Shown: in pieces, positions 1 to 5,984 of the stretch | Layout: every line of letters starts with the position of its first letter | Position numbering within the stretch: position 1 is the stretch's first letter | NCBI GenBank assembly: GCA_949077355.1 | Contig: CARUQW010000050.1 | Coordinates: 959 to 7,755, forward strand | From: an uncultured Clostridia bacterium | Lineage (GTDB): Bacteria; Bacillota; Clostridia; TANB77; CAG-508 | DNA: 6,797 nucleotides | Direction: 5' to 3' | Notes under the pieces: model-generated | What the model was told of the DNA's origin: nothing | Seen by the model: the letters and a program-made list of their open reading frames with translations, nothing else | Database searches by the model: none | Made by a program: the position numbers and the translations under genes

Positions 1-195
1 TATCACCATTTTAATAGCATTTGCTTGTGCTTGTGGCATAGCTACTACTTTATTTTTTCTTCCAAATAACTTTTTATCTTCTATTTCTTCCTCTTCATCT
101 TCATAATCATATACATTTTCCTCTTCGTAATCGTCTTCCTCAACAGAGTCCATTCCAAATAGTCCCCAGACTTTGTCCATTAATGCTCCTGACAT
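1..195 (-). CDS. sepF: SepF cell-division protein, N-terminal part (3' end outside window)
   Basis: SepF is a cytoplasmic division protein that binds the C-terminal tail of FtsZ and tethers it to the membrane; in Gram-positive bacteria it polymerises into arcs or rings at the division site. I translated 65 codons from the ATG at 195-193. Residues 1-15 (MSGALMDKVWGLFGM) form the amphipathic membrane-targeting helix typical of SepF. Residues 16-42 are a strongly acidic, probably disordered linker rich in Glu, Asp and Tyr. From about residue 46 the text NKVVAMPQAQANAIKMVI matches the first strand of the SepF core. The frame is still open at position 1, so the core and FtsZ-binding region are missing only because the window ends. 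The start is supported by AGGAGGT at 202-208, six to seven bases upstream, and by a strong promoter at 238-266. The identification rests on the N-terminal pattern alone, but helix, acidic linker and first strand all agree. Confidence 0.85.
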   Translation of the reverse strand, partial: MSGALMDKVWGLFGMDSVEEDDYEEENVYDYEDEEEEIEDKKLFGRKNKVVAMPQAQANAIKMVI

Positions 196-237
196 AAAAA
201 AACCTCCTAAAAATACTTCCTTCGTTTTATTTTCTTA

Positions 238-266
238 AGTATCTACTTTTTTTGCTAAATTGTCAA
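238..266 (-). promoter_or_regulatory. sigma-A-type promoter for sepF
   Basis: On the minus strand a perfect -35 box TTGACA (261-266) is separated by 17 bases from GATACT (238-243), which matches the TATAAT consensus at four of six positions. Transcription would start near 231, leaving a leader of about 35 nt that contains AGGAGGT at 202-208. The rest of the 196-320 gap is AT-rich. It includes a direct repeat TTTTGTAA (plus strand, 299-306 and 310-317) but no convincing terminator after the upstream HlyD-like gene, so some read-through into sepF is likely. Confidence 0.8.
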
Positions 267-320
267 TGTTTTTTGCGAATGTTATCATTTTTTAATATTT
301 TTGTAATACTTTTGTAACAC

Positions 321-1562
321 TTATTCTATGTTCTCCAAATTGGGATTTAACAATATTTCATCATAAAGTGCTATTTTTTTATATTTCACAATTTGTTCAT
401 TCGAAAGTCCTAATTCTTTTAATTCTTCGTTTGAGTAAGTTTCTACAATCGAATACTTCTCTCCTTTTTTCTTTATCTTTACTAATATTTTACTTAAATA
501 ACCAGCTCTATTTCTAACAACATAATCTAAATCATTTTCTTTTACAATGGCTTGATTTGGTACTTTTAATCCCGAATCATCCCACCAAATTAAGTTCAAT
601 GAAATTTTTCGATAATTAATTAATTCTTCTATTTGTTTTTCTACTTTTAATATAATGACAACTTCCTCTTCATTTTCTTTCATAAGATTTGTTATTTCAG
701 CTGGTATCTCTGCATTATTCGATAATCTAATTTTTATTTTTTTACCTACTTGTGCATTTTTTGCCTCTTCTGATGAAGATACTGTTACAATATAGCAAGA
801 AAAATTATCAATTACTTTTCCACTTTCTTCACTTGTTGCAACTAACTTTCCTGTTTTTAAGTCTAATTTTTCTAAATATTCCTTACTCAGCGAGCTAAAA
901 TTATCAGGAGTCAATACTTCTTCTAATCCATCCACTTTATAAGATACAATTCCGCTCATAGGAGCTTTTACATATTCTGCTCCTGAATTCAATTGGCTTT
1001 CATATCCTTTTCTTTCTTCAATTAATTGATTTAAATAAGAGCCTTTTGGACTCGAATCACCTGCAATCTGTGCCTTCTTTGTTACTAAGTTGTTAATTTC
1101 TTTCTTATATTCTGCCAATTTCATGCTATCTTGTATTTGATTAATATCTTGTACTTTTTCATCAATCTGGTTTTCTAAGAGCTTCATATCTGAAGTAAAT
1201 AAACTCGTATCATTTAGCATAACTTCTTGTATTTTTTTATCCAAATCTTCTATTTTCTTTTTTAATGTTTCTTCATTGGAACTATAATATCTAAATATAT
1301 TCTCTTCTTTCGCTGCTCTTTCTCCTTCTGATTTTATTTGTCTAATTCCATTTTTGTAATTTTGCCCTTTCACTACTTTTTCGTTTCTAATTACATATCC
1401 TATATCGGTTTCCTCTTGATATAATTTTCCTTCTTCTACAGTAAAAATATCAGTAGGTTGCTTAACTAGCAAATAAATTGCATAAACAACATAAATCGAA
1501 ATAGCAGCTAAAGTTATGTATATCATTATTTTCTTCTTTTTTGAAGACGATATTTCTTTCAA
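321..1562 (-). CDS. HlyD-like membrane-anchored adaptor (membrane-fusion-type) protein
   Basis: This 413-residue protein has the architecture of the HlyD / membrane fusion family, which usually bridges an inner-membrane exporter to the outside. A lysine-rich N-terminus is followed by one membrane helix (about 12-33), so the bulk should lie outside the cytoplasmic membrane. A first barrel-sandwich half (about 40-75) leads into Lys/Glu-rich coiled-coil segments (about 95-165 and 178-192). The second half starts at residues 200-214 with APMSGIVSYKVDGLE, typical of HlyD-like barrels, and a beta-rich C-terminal region follows. The start is TTG (1562-1560), chosen because GGAGGG (1569-1574) lies six bases upstream; the next in-frame ATG (codon 13) would cut into the charged N-terminus and membrane helix. 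The TTG overlaps the miaA stop (TTGA), suggesting translational coupling. No ABC transporter or other export partner is in the window. Its neighbour is sepF, and from memory similar HlyD-like genes sit near sepF in other Clostridia. A role in envelope or division work is therefore possible, but the function is unknown. Confidence 0.75.
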   Translation of the reverse strand: MKEISSSKKKKIMIYITLAAISIYVVYAIYLLVKQPTDIFTVEEGKLYQEETDIGYVIRNEKVVKGQNYKNGIRQIKSEGERAAKEENIFRYYSSNEETLKKKIEDLDKKIQEVMLNDTSLFTSDMKLLENQIDEKVQDINQIQDSMKLAEYKKEINNLVTKKAQIAGDSSPKGSYLNQLIEERKGYESQLNSGAEYVKAPMSGIVSYKVDGLEEVLTPDNFSSLSKEYLEKLDLKTGKLVATSEESGKVIDNFSCYIVTVSSSEEAKNAQVGKKIKIRLSNNAEIPAEITNLMKENEEEVVIILKVEKQIEELINYRKISLNLIWWDDSGLKVPNQAIVKENDLDYVVRNRAGYLSKILVKIKKKGEKYSIVETYSNEELKELGLSNEQIVKYKKIALYDEILLNPNLENIE

Positions 1563-2473
1563 TCTAATCCCTCCAAAATAATTTTGATATTATCTTGTTT
1601 TTGTACTTGCCCTTCTAGCCATATGGTTTGTTTATTTTTTCGAAACCACGTCATTTGTCTTTTTGCATATCTTCTTGTTTCCATTTTTATTTTTTCTATC
1701 ATTTCCTCTTGTGTCATGTTTCCCTCTAGAAATGCTACCACCTCTTTATATCCTAGTCCTTGCATTGCCGTTGGGAATTTTTGATGTTTTTCTAAAATCA
1801 TCTTTACTTCTTCTATCAATCCTTGTTCTATCATCAAGTCCACTCTTTTATTAATTCTTTCATACAAAACTTCTCTGTCCCATTTTAAAGCATAAACTTG
1901 ATACTCATATTCAACTGGATTTTTTCTTGATTCAATTTCTTGCTCTGTTTTTGTTTTTCCTGTTGCATGATAAATTTCCAAAATTCTCAAAATTCGTTTT
2001 TCATCATTTTGACTAATTTTCTCCATTGCCTTTGGGTCAATTCTTTGAGCTTCTTCACATAATTTTTCTAGTCCTTGTTGTTCCACTCTTTGTTCTAATT
2101 TTTTTCGATATTCTTCATCAAACTCAATATCAGGATATTCTATCTCATAAATCAAGCTATCAATATAAAGACCTGTTCCTCCTACCACAATCGGAACCTT
2201 TCCTTTTTTTATAATCTCTTTGATTGCTCTTTTAGCCTCTTTTTTGTAATCTGCTACACTGTACCTTTCTTCTGGCGAAACAAAATCCATTAAATAATGT
2301 TTAATACCTTGTTGTTCCTCTTTCGTTGGTTTAGCTGTTCCAATATCCATTTCTTGATAAATTTGCATAGAATCTGCCGATACAATCTCTCCCTCTATTC
2401 TTTTTGCTAATTCAATGGATAGCCCAGTCTTTCCTGAAGCTGTTGGTCCACATATAACAATTACTTTTTCCAT
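1559..2473 (-). CDS. miaA: tRNA dimethylallyltransferase MiaA
   Basis: MiaA transfers a dimethylallyl group from dimethylallyl diphosphate to N6 of adenosine 37 in tRNAs that read codons starting with U, the first step toward ms2i6A, which stabilises codon-anticodon pairing. The 304-residue length is normal for the family. Visible motifs are the P-loop GPTASGKT (9-16), the catalytic-site stretch SADSMQIYQEMDIGTAKP (32-49, with D34 as the likely catalytic aspartate), VVGGTGLY (96-103), the family block GLGYKE in the tRNA-binding part, and the C-terminal signature RQMTWFR (272-278). The ATG at 2473-2471 is preceded by GAGGAAG (2481-2487) at seven bases. It lies downstream of mutL, an order common in bacteria, but separated from it by a small membrane-protein gene and a 48-base gap with a palindrome. 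It overlaps the following HlyD-like gene by four bases. Nothing in the sequence suggests loss of activity. Confidence 0.97.
   Translation of the reverse strand: MEKVIVICGPTASGKTGLSIELAKRIEGEIVSADSMQIYQEMDIGTAKPTKEEQQGIKHYLMDFVSPEERYSVADYKKEAKRAIKEIIKKGKVPIVVGGTGLYIDSLIYEIEYPDIEFDEEYRKKLEQRVEQQGLEKLCEEAQRIDPKAMEKISQNDEKRILRILEIYHATGKTKTEQEIESRKNPVEYEYQVYALKWDREVLYERINKRVDLMIEQGLIEEVKMILEKHQKFPTAMQGLGYKEVVAFLEGNMTQEEMIEKIKMETRRYAKRQMTWFRKNKQTIWLEGQVQKQDNIKIILEGLD
1560..1574 (-). promoter_or_regulatory. Ribosome binding site that fixes a TTG start overlapping the miaA stop
   Basis: The minus strand shows GGAGGG (1569-1574), six bases, then TTG (1562-1560). The last two bases of TTG are the first two of the miaA stop codon TGA (1561-1559). 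No ATG lies in frame at a suitable distance from this strong Shine-Dalgarno sequence. The start is therefore read as TTG, decoded as Met. Confidence 0.8.
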
Positions 2474-2491
2474 TTTAACACTTCCTCATTT

Positions 2492-2520
2492 TTGCCACTA
2501 GGGACGGACCTTTTTGGCAA
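2492..2520. repeat. Small palindromic element between the membrane-protein gene and miaA
   Basis: The 48-base gap holds an inverted repeat TTGCCA (2492-2497) / TGGCAA (2515-2520). Read on the minus strand, a second inner pairing AGG/CCT closes a TCCGTC loop, so the whole 29-base unit can fold symmetrically with a small internal bulge. It lies one base after the stop of the membrane-protein gene and four bases before the miaA ribosome binding site (2481-2487). The stem is too short and lacks the T-run of a good terminator. The inner GGGACGGACC resembles the loop of the hairpin at 5238-5284, so it may be a dispersed REP-like palindrome. That is inference. Confidence 0.5.
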
Positions 2521-2521
2521 T

Positions 2522-2950
2522 TTATTTCATTGCATGATATATTTTCAAAATTCCTTCTTGTGTATTTTTCATGTATCCCACTTCAAAAGCAAGGCATATA
2601 AAAAATAGTATTAAAATCATTAATATTCTTTTTTGTGCTTTTGCTTTTTCCATTTCGTCTTCATTTACTTTATTAAATATTCTTCCAATTTGTGGCATTA
2701 CCAAGATTCCATTTATACCTGTAAAAATAGCCACCAATACATTTTGTATACTACTTTGTGTTTCTGCATTAGGATATTCAATTCCACTTTTTGTTAATTG
2801 AAAAGTAATTAAGGTTAGGATGTACATCAAAATAAGTCCTACTAAAATAAAGCCTACTTTTTTATTTTTCTCAATAAATCCTAAACTTTGCCAAGTCCAG
2901 GCAATTAGAACAAAGTATGTTACAATTGCTACTAATATAATATATATCAT
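2522..2950 (-). CDS. Small four-helix membrane protein of unknown function, coupled to mutL
   Basis: I do not recognise a named family for this 142-residue protein. It is strongly hydrophobic with four likely membrane helices at about 2-20, 33-51, 68-88 and 108-126. A short charged cytoplasmic or external loop (about 92-106, NKVNEDEMEKAKAQK) separates helices 3 and 4, and a Trp pair (WTW, 18-20) ends helix 1. There is no signal peptide cleavage site and no catalytic motif that I can identify. The ATG at 2950-2948 overlaps the mutL stop codon in an ATGA arrangement, with GGAAG (2962-2966) inside the end of mutL as a possible ribosome binding site. Translation is therefore probably coupled to mutL. 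The frame is intact, with base composition like its neighbours. The position between mutL and miaA suggests co-transcription with them, but proves no role in repair or tRNA modification. Confidence 0.8.
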   Translation of the reverse strand: MIYIILVAIVTYFVLIAWTWQSLGFIEKNKKVGFILVGLILMYILTLITFQLTKSGIEYPNAETQSSIQNVLVAIFTGINGILVMPQIGRIFNKVNEDEMEKAKAQKRILMILILFFICLAFEVGYMKNTQEGILKIYHAMK

Positions 2951-5157
2951 TTTCTAGCAAACTTCCTTTCAATATCATATTTTGTCATTTTGATTACAGT
3001 TGGTCTTCCATGTGGACAAGTAAATGGATTTGGTAATTCTAATAGTTTATCCATTAATGCTTCCACTTCTTTTTGGTCTAATGCCATATTAGCTTTTACT
3101 GCAGCTTTACAAGCAACCGTAGCAATAAATTTTTCTTCTTTTTCTTGTTTTGCTGTTCTTGCTACAGTATTAATTTCATCTAAAGTTTCTAAGAATAATT
3201 CCTTGGTATCTAAGTCTACACATACAGTTGGTACTCCCATTAATTTAATGGTGTTTTCTCCGAATTCTTCTAAGCTAAATCCCGCTTGTTCAAACATTTT
3301 CATGTTGTCTTTGGCAATGTCCATTTCTTTATGCGATAATGTTATGACATCTGGTAATAATAGCATTTGCGAATCTTTACTTTTTTCACTATAATAGTTT
3401 TTCTTTACTTTTTCATACATAATTCTTTCATGAGCCGCATGTTGATCTAATATGTACATTTCTTTATCAATTTCTAATATAATATAAGTCTTAAATACAA
3501 TTCCCACAAACTTATACATTGGTTTTTGAAATTCTTCTGTTTCTTCAAATACTGATATATTATCTTTTATCAGATCAACTACATTTTCTGTATCTGATAT
3601 GTCGTCTTCTTTCTTCTCTTCTTTTATTTCGATTGGTGCTGTCCCAAATAATTTAGTATACATCTCATTAAAGTCATTGGATACTACTTGTGGATTATTT
3701 TTTAGGTCTTCCATTTTTTGTTTAATTTCTTTGAATTCTTCTTTTATTTCGGATTTTTCTATTTTTTCGTTTATTTCTTCTTCCTTCTTCTCTTCCAGTG
3801 TTTCTGTTTTATATTCTGCTTCTACATCTTTTATTTTTAATGGTTTAATTTCTTTTTCTTGTAACTCTTTTTCTATTTTTTCTCGCATTTCTTTTAATTG
3901 TTTTAACACATCAGACGTATCTACTGGAGCACCTATTTTTATAGTTGGTTCTAGTTTGTCTTCTTGTGGCTCATCTTGATGAACCTCTTCTATTACATTT
4001 GTTTTTATACCACTTTCTTCCTCTGTATATTTTTCTATTTGCTTTTCATTTTGTTTTCGAAATCCAAATAAACCATTATTTTGATTTTCTTTTTTGGCTT
4101 CTCTAATATTTTTTAATCTTTCTTCAAAGCTTGCTTCTCTTGTATTTGTACTTGTGTTTACTACCAATTCGTTTTTTAATAAAGTATCTTTTATAGCATG
4201 ATAAATGGCTTGAAATACTTTGTTTTCCTCTTCAAAACGAACTTCCAATTTAGCAGGATGTACATTCACATCTACTTTGGCTGGGTTCATTTCTATATTT
4301 AAAATAACAAAACCAAATTTTCCAATTGGTATCAATCCTTTATAGGCTTGTTCTGTGGCTGCTGTTAATGTTTTATCTTTAATATATCTTTTATTTACAA
4401 AAAATAATTGATTCGAACGATTTGACCTTGCAATTTCTGGTTTTCCAATTACTCCTGAAACGGTAATGTTTTCATATTGGTAATTAAGTTCCGCAATTCC
4501 ATTGGCAACATCTTTTCCATAGATGTTATAGACAACGCTTTTTAAATCACCATTTCCATTAGTTTGAATCACGTTTTTTCCTGTATTAATTAATTTGATT
4601 GCTATATTAGGGTTAACTAAAGCAATTCTTGTAATAGCATCTTCTATATAACCTGATTCGGTATAATCTTTTTTCAAAAATTTATATCTTACGGGTGTAT
4701 TATAAAATAAGTTTTGAACCGTAATGGAAGTCCCTGTTTGACATCCCACTTCTTCTTTTTCTAGGATATCTCCTCCTTCTACGACAATTTTGTATCCTGT
4801 TTCCTGTTCTTTGGTTTTGGATACCATTTCCACCTTACTAATTGCTGCGATACTTGCCAAAGCCTCTCCTCTAAATCCCATAGATGTTACTGTACTTAAA
4901 TCATCTGCGCTTCTAATTTTACTAGTAGCATGTCTTTCAAATGCAATTTCTAAATCATCTTGTCCAATTCCTTTTCCATTGTCTGTTATTTTTATATACG
5001 ATATTCCTCCATTTTTAATTTCTACCGTTATATTAGTTGCCCCTGCATCAATGGAGTTTTCTACCATTTCTTTTATGACAGATGCTGGTCTTTCAATTAC
5101 TTCACCAGCTGCTATTTTATTAATTGTTAATTCATCTAGTAATACAATATTTCCCAT
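2947..5157 (-). CDS. mutL: DNA mismatch repair protein MutL, endonuclease type
   Basis: MutL couples mismatch recognition by MutS to strand removal; in bacteria without MutH it nicks DNA itself. The N-terminal GHKL ATPase shows catalytic E30 and N34 within KEMVENSIDAGA, DNGKGI (59-64), FERHATSK (73-80) and GFRGEAL (94-100). The C-terminal domain carries the complete metal-binding endonuclease motif DQHAAHERIMYE (D571, H573, E577, E582), the zinc-site partners ACKAAVKA (about 682-689) and CPHGRP (714-719), and a terminal FARK like the FxR ending of active MutL. QMLLLP (597-602) sits where Bacillus subtilis MutL has its beta-clamp-binding motif. At 736 residues it is longer than B. subtilis MutL (about 627). 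The extra length is a Lys/Glu-rich disordered linker between about 340 and 540. The start ATG (5157-5155) has GGAGG (5169-5173) 11 bases upstream and a promoter at 5196-5225. No mutS is in the window. It is the first gene of the probable mutL-membrane protein-miaA-hlyD-like operon. Confidence 0.97.
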   Translation of the reverse strand: MGNIVLLDELTINKIAAGEVIERPASVIKEMVENSIDAGATNITVEIKNGGISYIKITDNGKGIGQDDLEIAFERHATSKIRSADDLSTVTSMGFRGEALASIAAISKVEMVSKTKEQETGYKIVVEGGDILEKEEVGCQTGTSITVQNLFYNTPVRYKFLKKDYTESGYIEDAITRIALVNPNIAIKLINTGKNVIQTNGNGDLKSVVYNIYGKDVANGIAELNYQYENITVSGVIGKPEIARSNRSNQLFFVNKRYIKDKTLTAATEQAYKGLIPIGKFGFVILNIEMNPAKVDVNVHPAKLEVRFEEENKVFQAIYHAIKDTLLKNELVVNTSTNTREASFEERLKNIREAKKENQNNGLFGFRKQNEKQIEKYTEEESGIKTNVIEEVHQDEPQEDKLEPTIKIGAPVDTSDVLKQLKEMREKIEKELQEKEIKPLKIKDVEAEYKTETLEEKKEEEINEKIEKSEIKEEFKEIKQKMEDLKNNPQVVSNDFNEMYTKLFGTAPIEIKEEKKEDDISDTENVVDLIKDNISVFEETEEFQKPMYKFVGIVFKTYIILEIDKEMYILDQHAAHERIMYEKVKKNYYSEKSKDSQMLLLPDVITLSHKEMDIAKDNMKMFEQAGFSLEEFGENTIKLMGVPTVCVDLDTKELFLETLDEINTVARTAKQEKEEKFIATVACKAAVKANMALDQKEVEALMDKLLELPNPFTCPHGRPTVIKMTKYDIERKFARK

Positions 5158-5195
5158 TTTCTATTTTTCCTCCATATTTATTTGTCTTTGGTGCT

Positions 5196-5225
5196 ATTAT
5201 ATCATTACTTCTTTCTTTTTGTATA
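5196..5225 (-). promoter_or_regulatory. Extended -10 promoter of the mutL operon
   Basis: The minus strand has a perfect -10 box TATAAT (5196-5201) preceded by TG one base away (TGATATAAT), an extended -10. A -35 candidate TATACA (5220-5225, four of six matches to TTGACA) stands 18 bases upstream. The start point would be near 5189, giving a leader of about 32 nt with GGAGG at 5169-5173. The promoter lies just after the hairpin block at 5238-5313, so the mutL operon is probably transcribed separately from secDF. Confidence 0.75.
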
Positions 5226-5237
5226 GTTTTTTTAAAA

Positions 5238-5284
5238 ATTTTTATGGTTAGTTTTGGGACAGGCACAGAACTAACCATAAAAAT
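5238..5284. repeat. Perfect 16-bp inverted repeat with GGGACAGGCAC loop
   Basis: The arms 5238-5253 and 5269-5284 are exact reverse complements over 16 bases (core ATGGTTAGTT / AACTAACCAT) around a 15-base centre TTGGGACAGGCACAG. Extra pairs are possible inside the loop. On the minus strand the stem is followed by five T (5238-5234), so it could also act as a second terminator behind secF. The loop sequence is like that of palindromic repeats seen between genes in many bacterial genomes, and it resembles the element at 2492-2520. A REP-like origin is inference. Confidence 0.7.
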
Positions 5285-5313
5285 ATAGCAAAGCTCTACA
5301 CTCTGCTATATTT
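5281..5313 (-). terminator. Probable terminator after secF
   Basis: A 10-base perfect inverted repeat AAATATAGCA / TGCTATATTT (5281-5290 and 5304-5313) with a 13-base loop begins 13 bases after the secF stop. On the minus strand the second arm runs into a run of five T. The stem is AT-rich and so only moderately stable. It shares four bases (5281-5284) with the neighbouring 16-bp inverted repeat, so the two hairpins cannot both form completely. Confidence 0.5.
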
Positions 5314-5326
5314 ATGACCTATTCAA

Positions 5327-5983
5327 TTATTTTTCTTCTTCTTTTTTCTTCGCTAACTTCTTTTCTAATTTTGTCGTTATTCCTAGTAATGATAGCACAT
5401 ATACTGCCAACACTAATGGAATCGTTACTCTTCCAATTGGAATACGTGTAATAGCCATGATACTCAATAAAGTCGCTTCTGTTATAATAAGTAATCCAAC
5501 CGTTTTGGCTATGGTAGCAAAAATTCCTAATTTATAATATCTTATAGCCATATAAACTAATATGATGATAGTTGCTACCATAAATGGTACTATATATGGT
5601 TTTATAATATCTCTTCCTCTTGTATGTGGAATTTTCGTTATTTCTACACTTTCTACTGTCAATTCTTTTCCATATTTTTCATTTACTTTGTTTATGATAT
5701 CTTCCTTTTGTTTTTCTGTAATATCTTTTGCAAGAATGCTAACCATATCTTCAAACACTTCTACTTTTTGAATCATAACTGGTTGGTTTGGCAATATTTC
5801 ATCTGTTATTTTTTTTATATCTGCTATTTCAAAATCTTTTTCTAGGTATAATTGTATTCTTTTTGCTTCTTGGTATCTTAAATCAAAATTCAAACCAGTT
5901 GTTACTGTCACTATCGTTCCTACTATGATTACAATAGCTATCACAATTGCTAATATTTTTGTTTTTAAGCTTATCTCTTTCAT
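5327..5983 (-). CDS. Short divergent SecF-like protein
   Basis: SecF with SecD forms a membrane complex that uses the proton gradient to help pull secreted proteins across the membrane after SecA. This 218-residue protein keeps the SecF plan. It has an N-terminal helix (9-29), then GLNFDLRY (30-37) in place of the usual G-x-DF-x-GG, an external domain with two alpha/beta segments (about 38-116), and RGRDIIKPYIVPF (122-134) leading into a second helix that ends in MAIRYYKLG, like the usual IAIRFE. Only two more helices follow (about 152-178 and 182-204) before a lysine-rich tail. Normal SecF is about 300 residues with six helices. The usual HD pair and the ND...R block of the later helices are not visible: the matching stretches read AKTVG and AVYVLSLLGITTKLEKK. 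The start ATG has AAAGGAA upstream, within secD, and secD ends one base before it, which suggests coupling. Identity comes from layout, order and these weak matches; whether it still functions is unknown. Confidence 0.7.
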   Translation of the reverse strand: MKEISLKTKILAIVIAIVIIVGTIVTVTTGLNFDLRYQEAKRIQLYLEKDFEIADIKKITDEILPNQPVMIQKVEVFEDMVSILAKDITEKQKEDIINKVNEKYGKELTVESVEITKIPHTRGRDIIKPYIVPFMVATIIILVYMAIRYYKLGIFATIAKTVGLLIITEATLLSIMAITRIPIGRVTIPLVLAVYVLSLLGITTKLEKKLAKKKEEEK

Positions 5984-5984
5984 T

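Noticed and set aside
1584..2214. Short plus-strand frames over miaA
   Set aside because: They mirror the miaA coding frame, have no ribosome binding site that I can see and encode only low-complexity hydrophobic strings.
2477..2521. Riboswitch or terminator in the gap before miaA
   Set aside because: The gap is only 48 bases with a 6-bp stem and no T-run; too small for a known riboswitch and too weak for a terminator.
2990..3979. Plus-strand frames of 134 and 126 codons over mutL
   Set aside because: These are Ser/Phe-rich shadows of the Lys/Glu-rich MutL linker and C-terminal domain; MutL motifs are clear on the other strand.
4790..5251. 153-codon reading frame on the plus strand opposite the mutL start
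   Set aside because: It lies antisense to the conserved MutL ATPase motifs, has a Ser/Ile/Leu-rich composition typical of the reverse of AT-rich genes, and resembles no known family.
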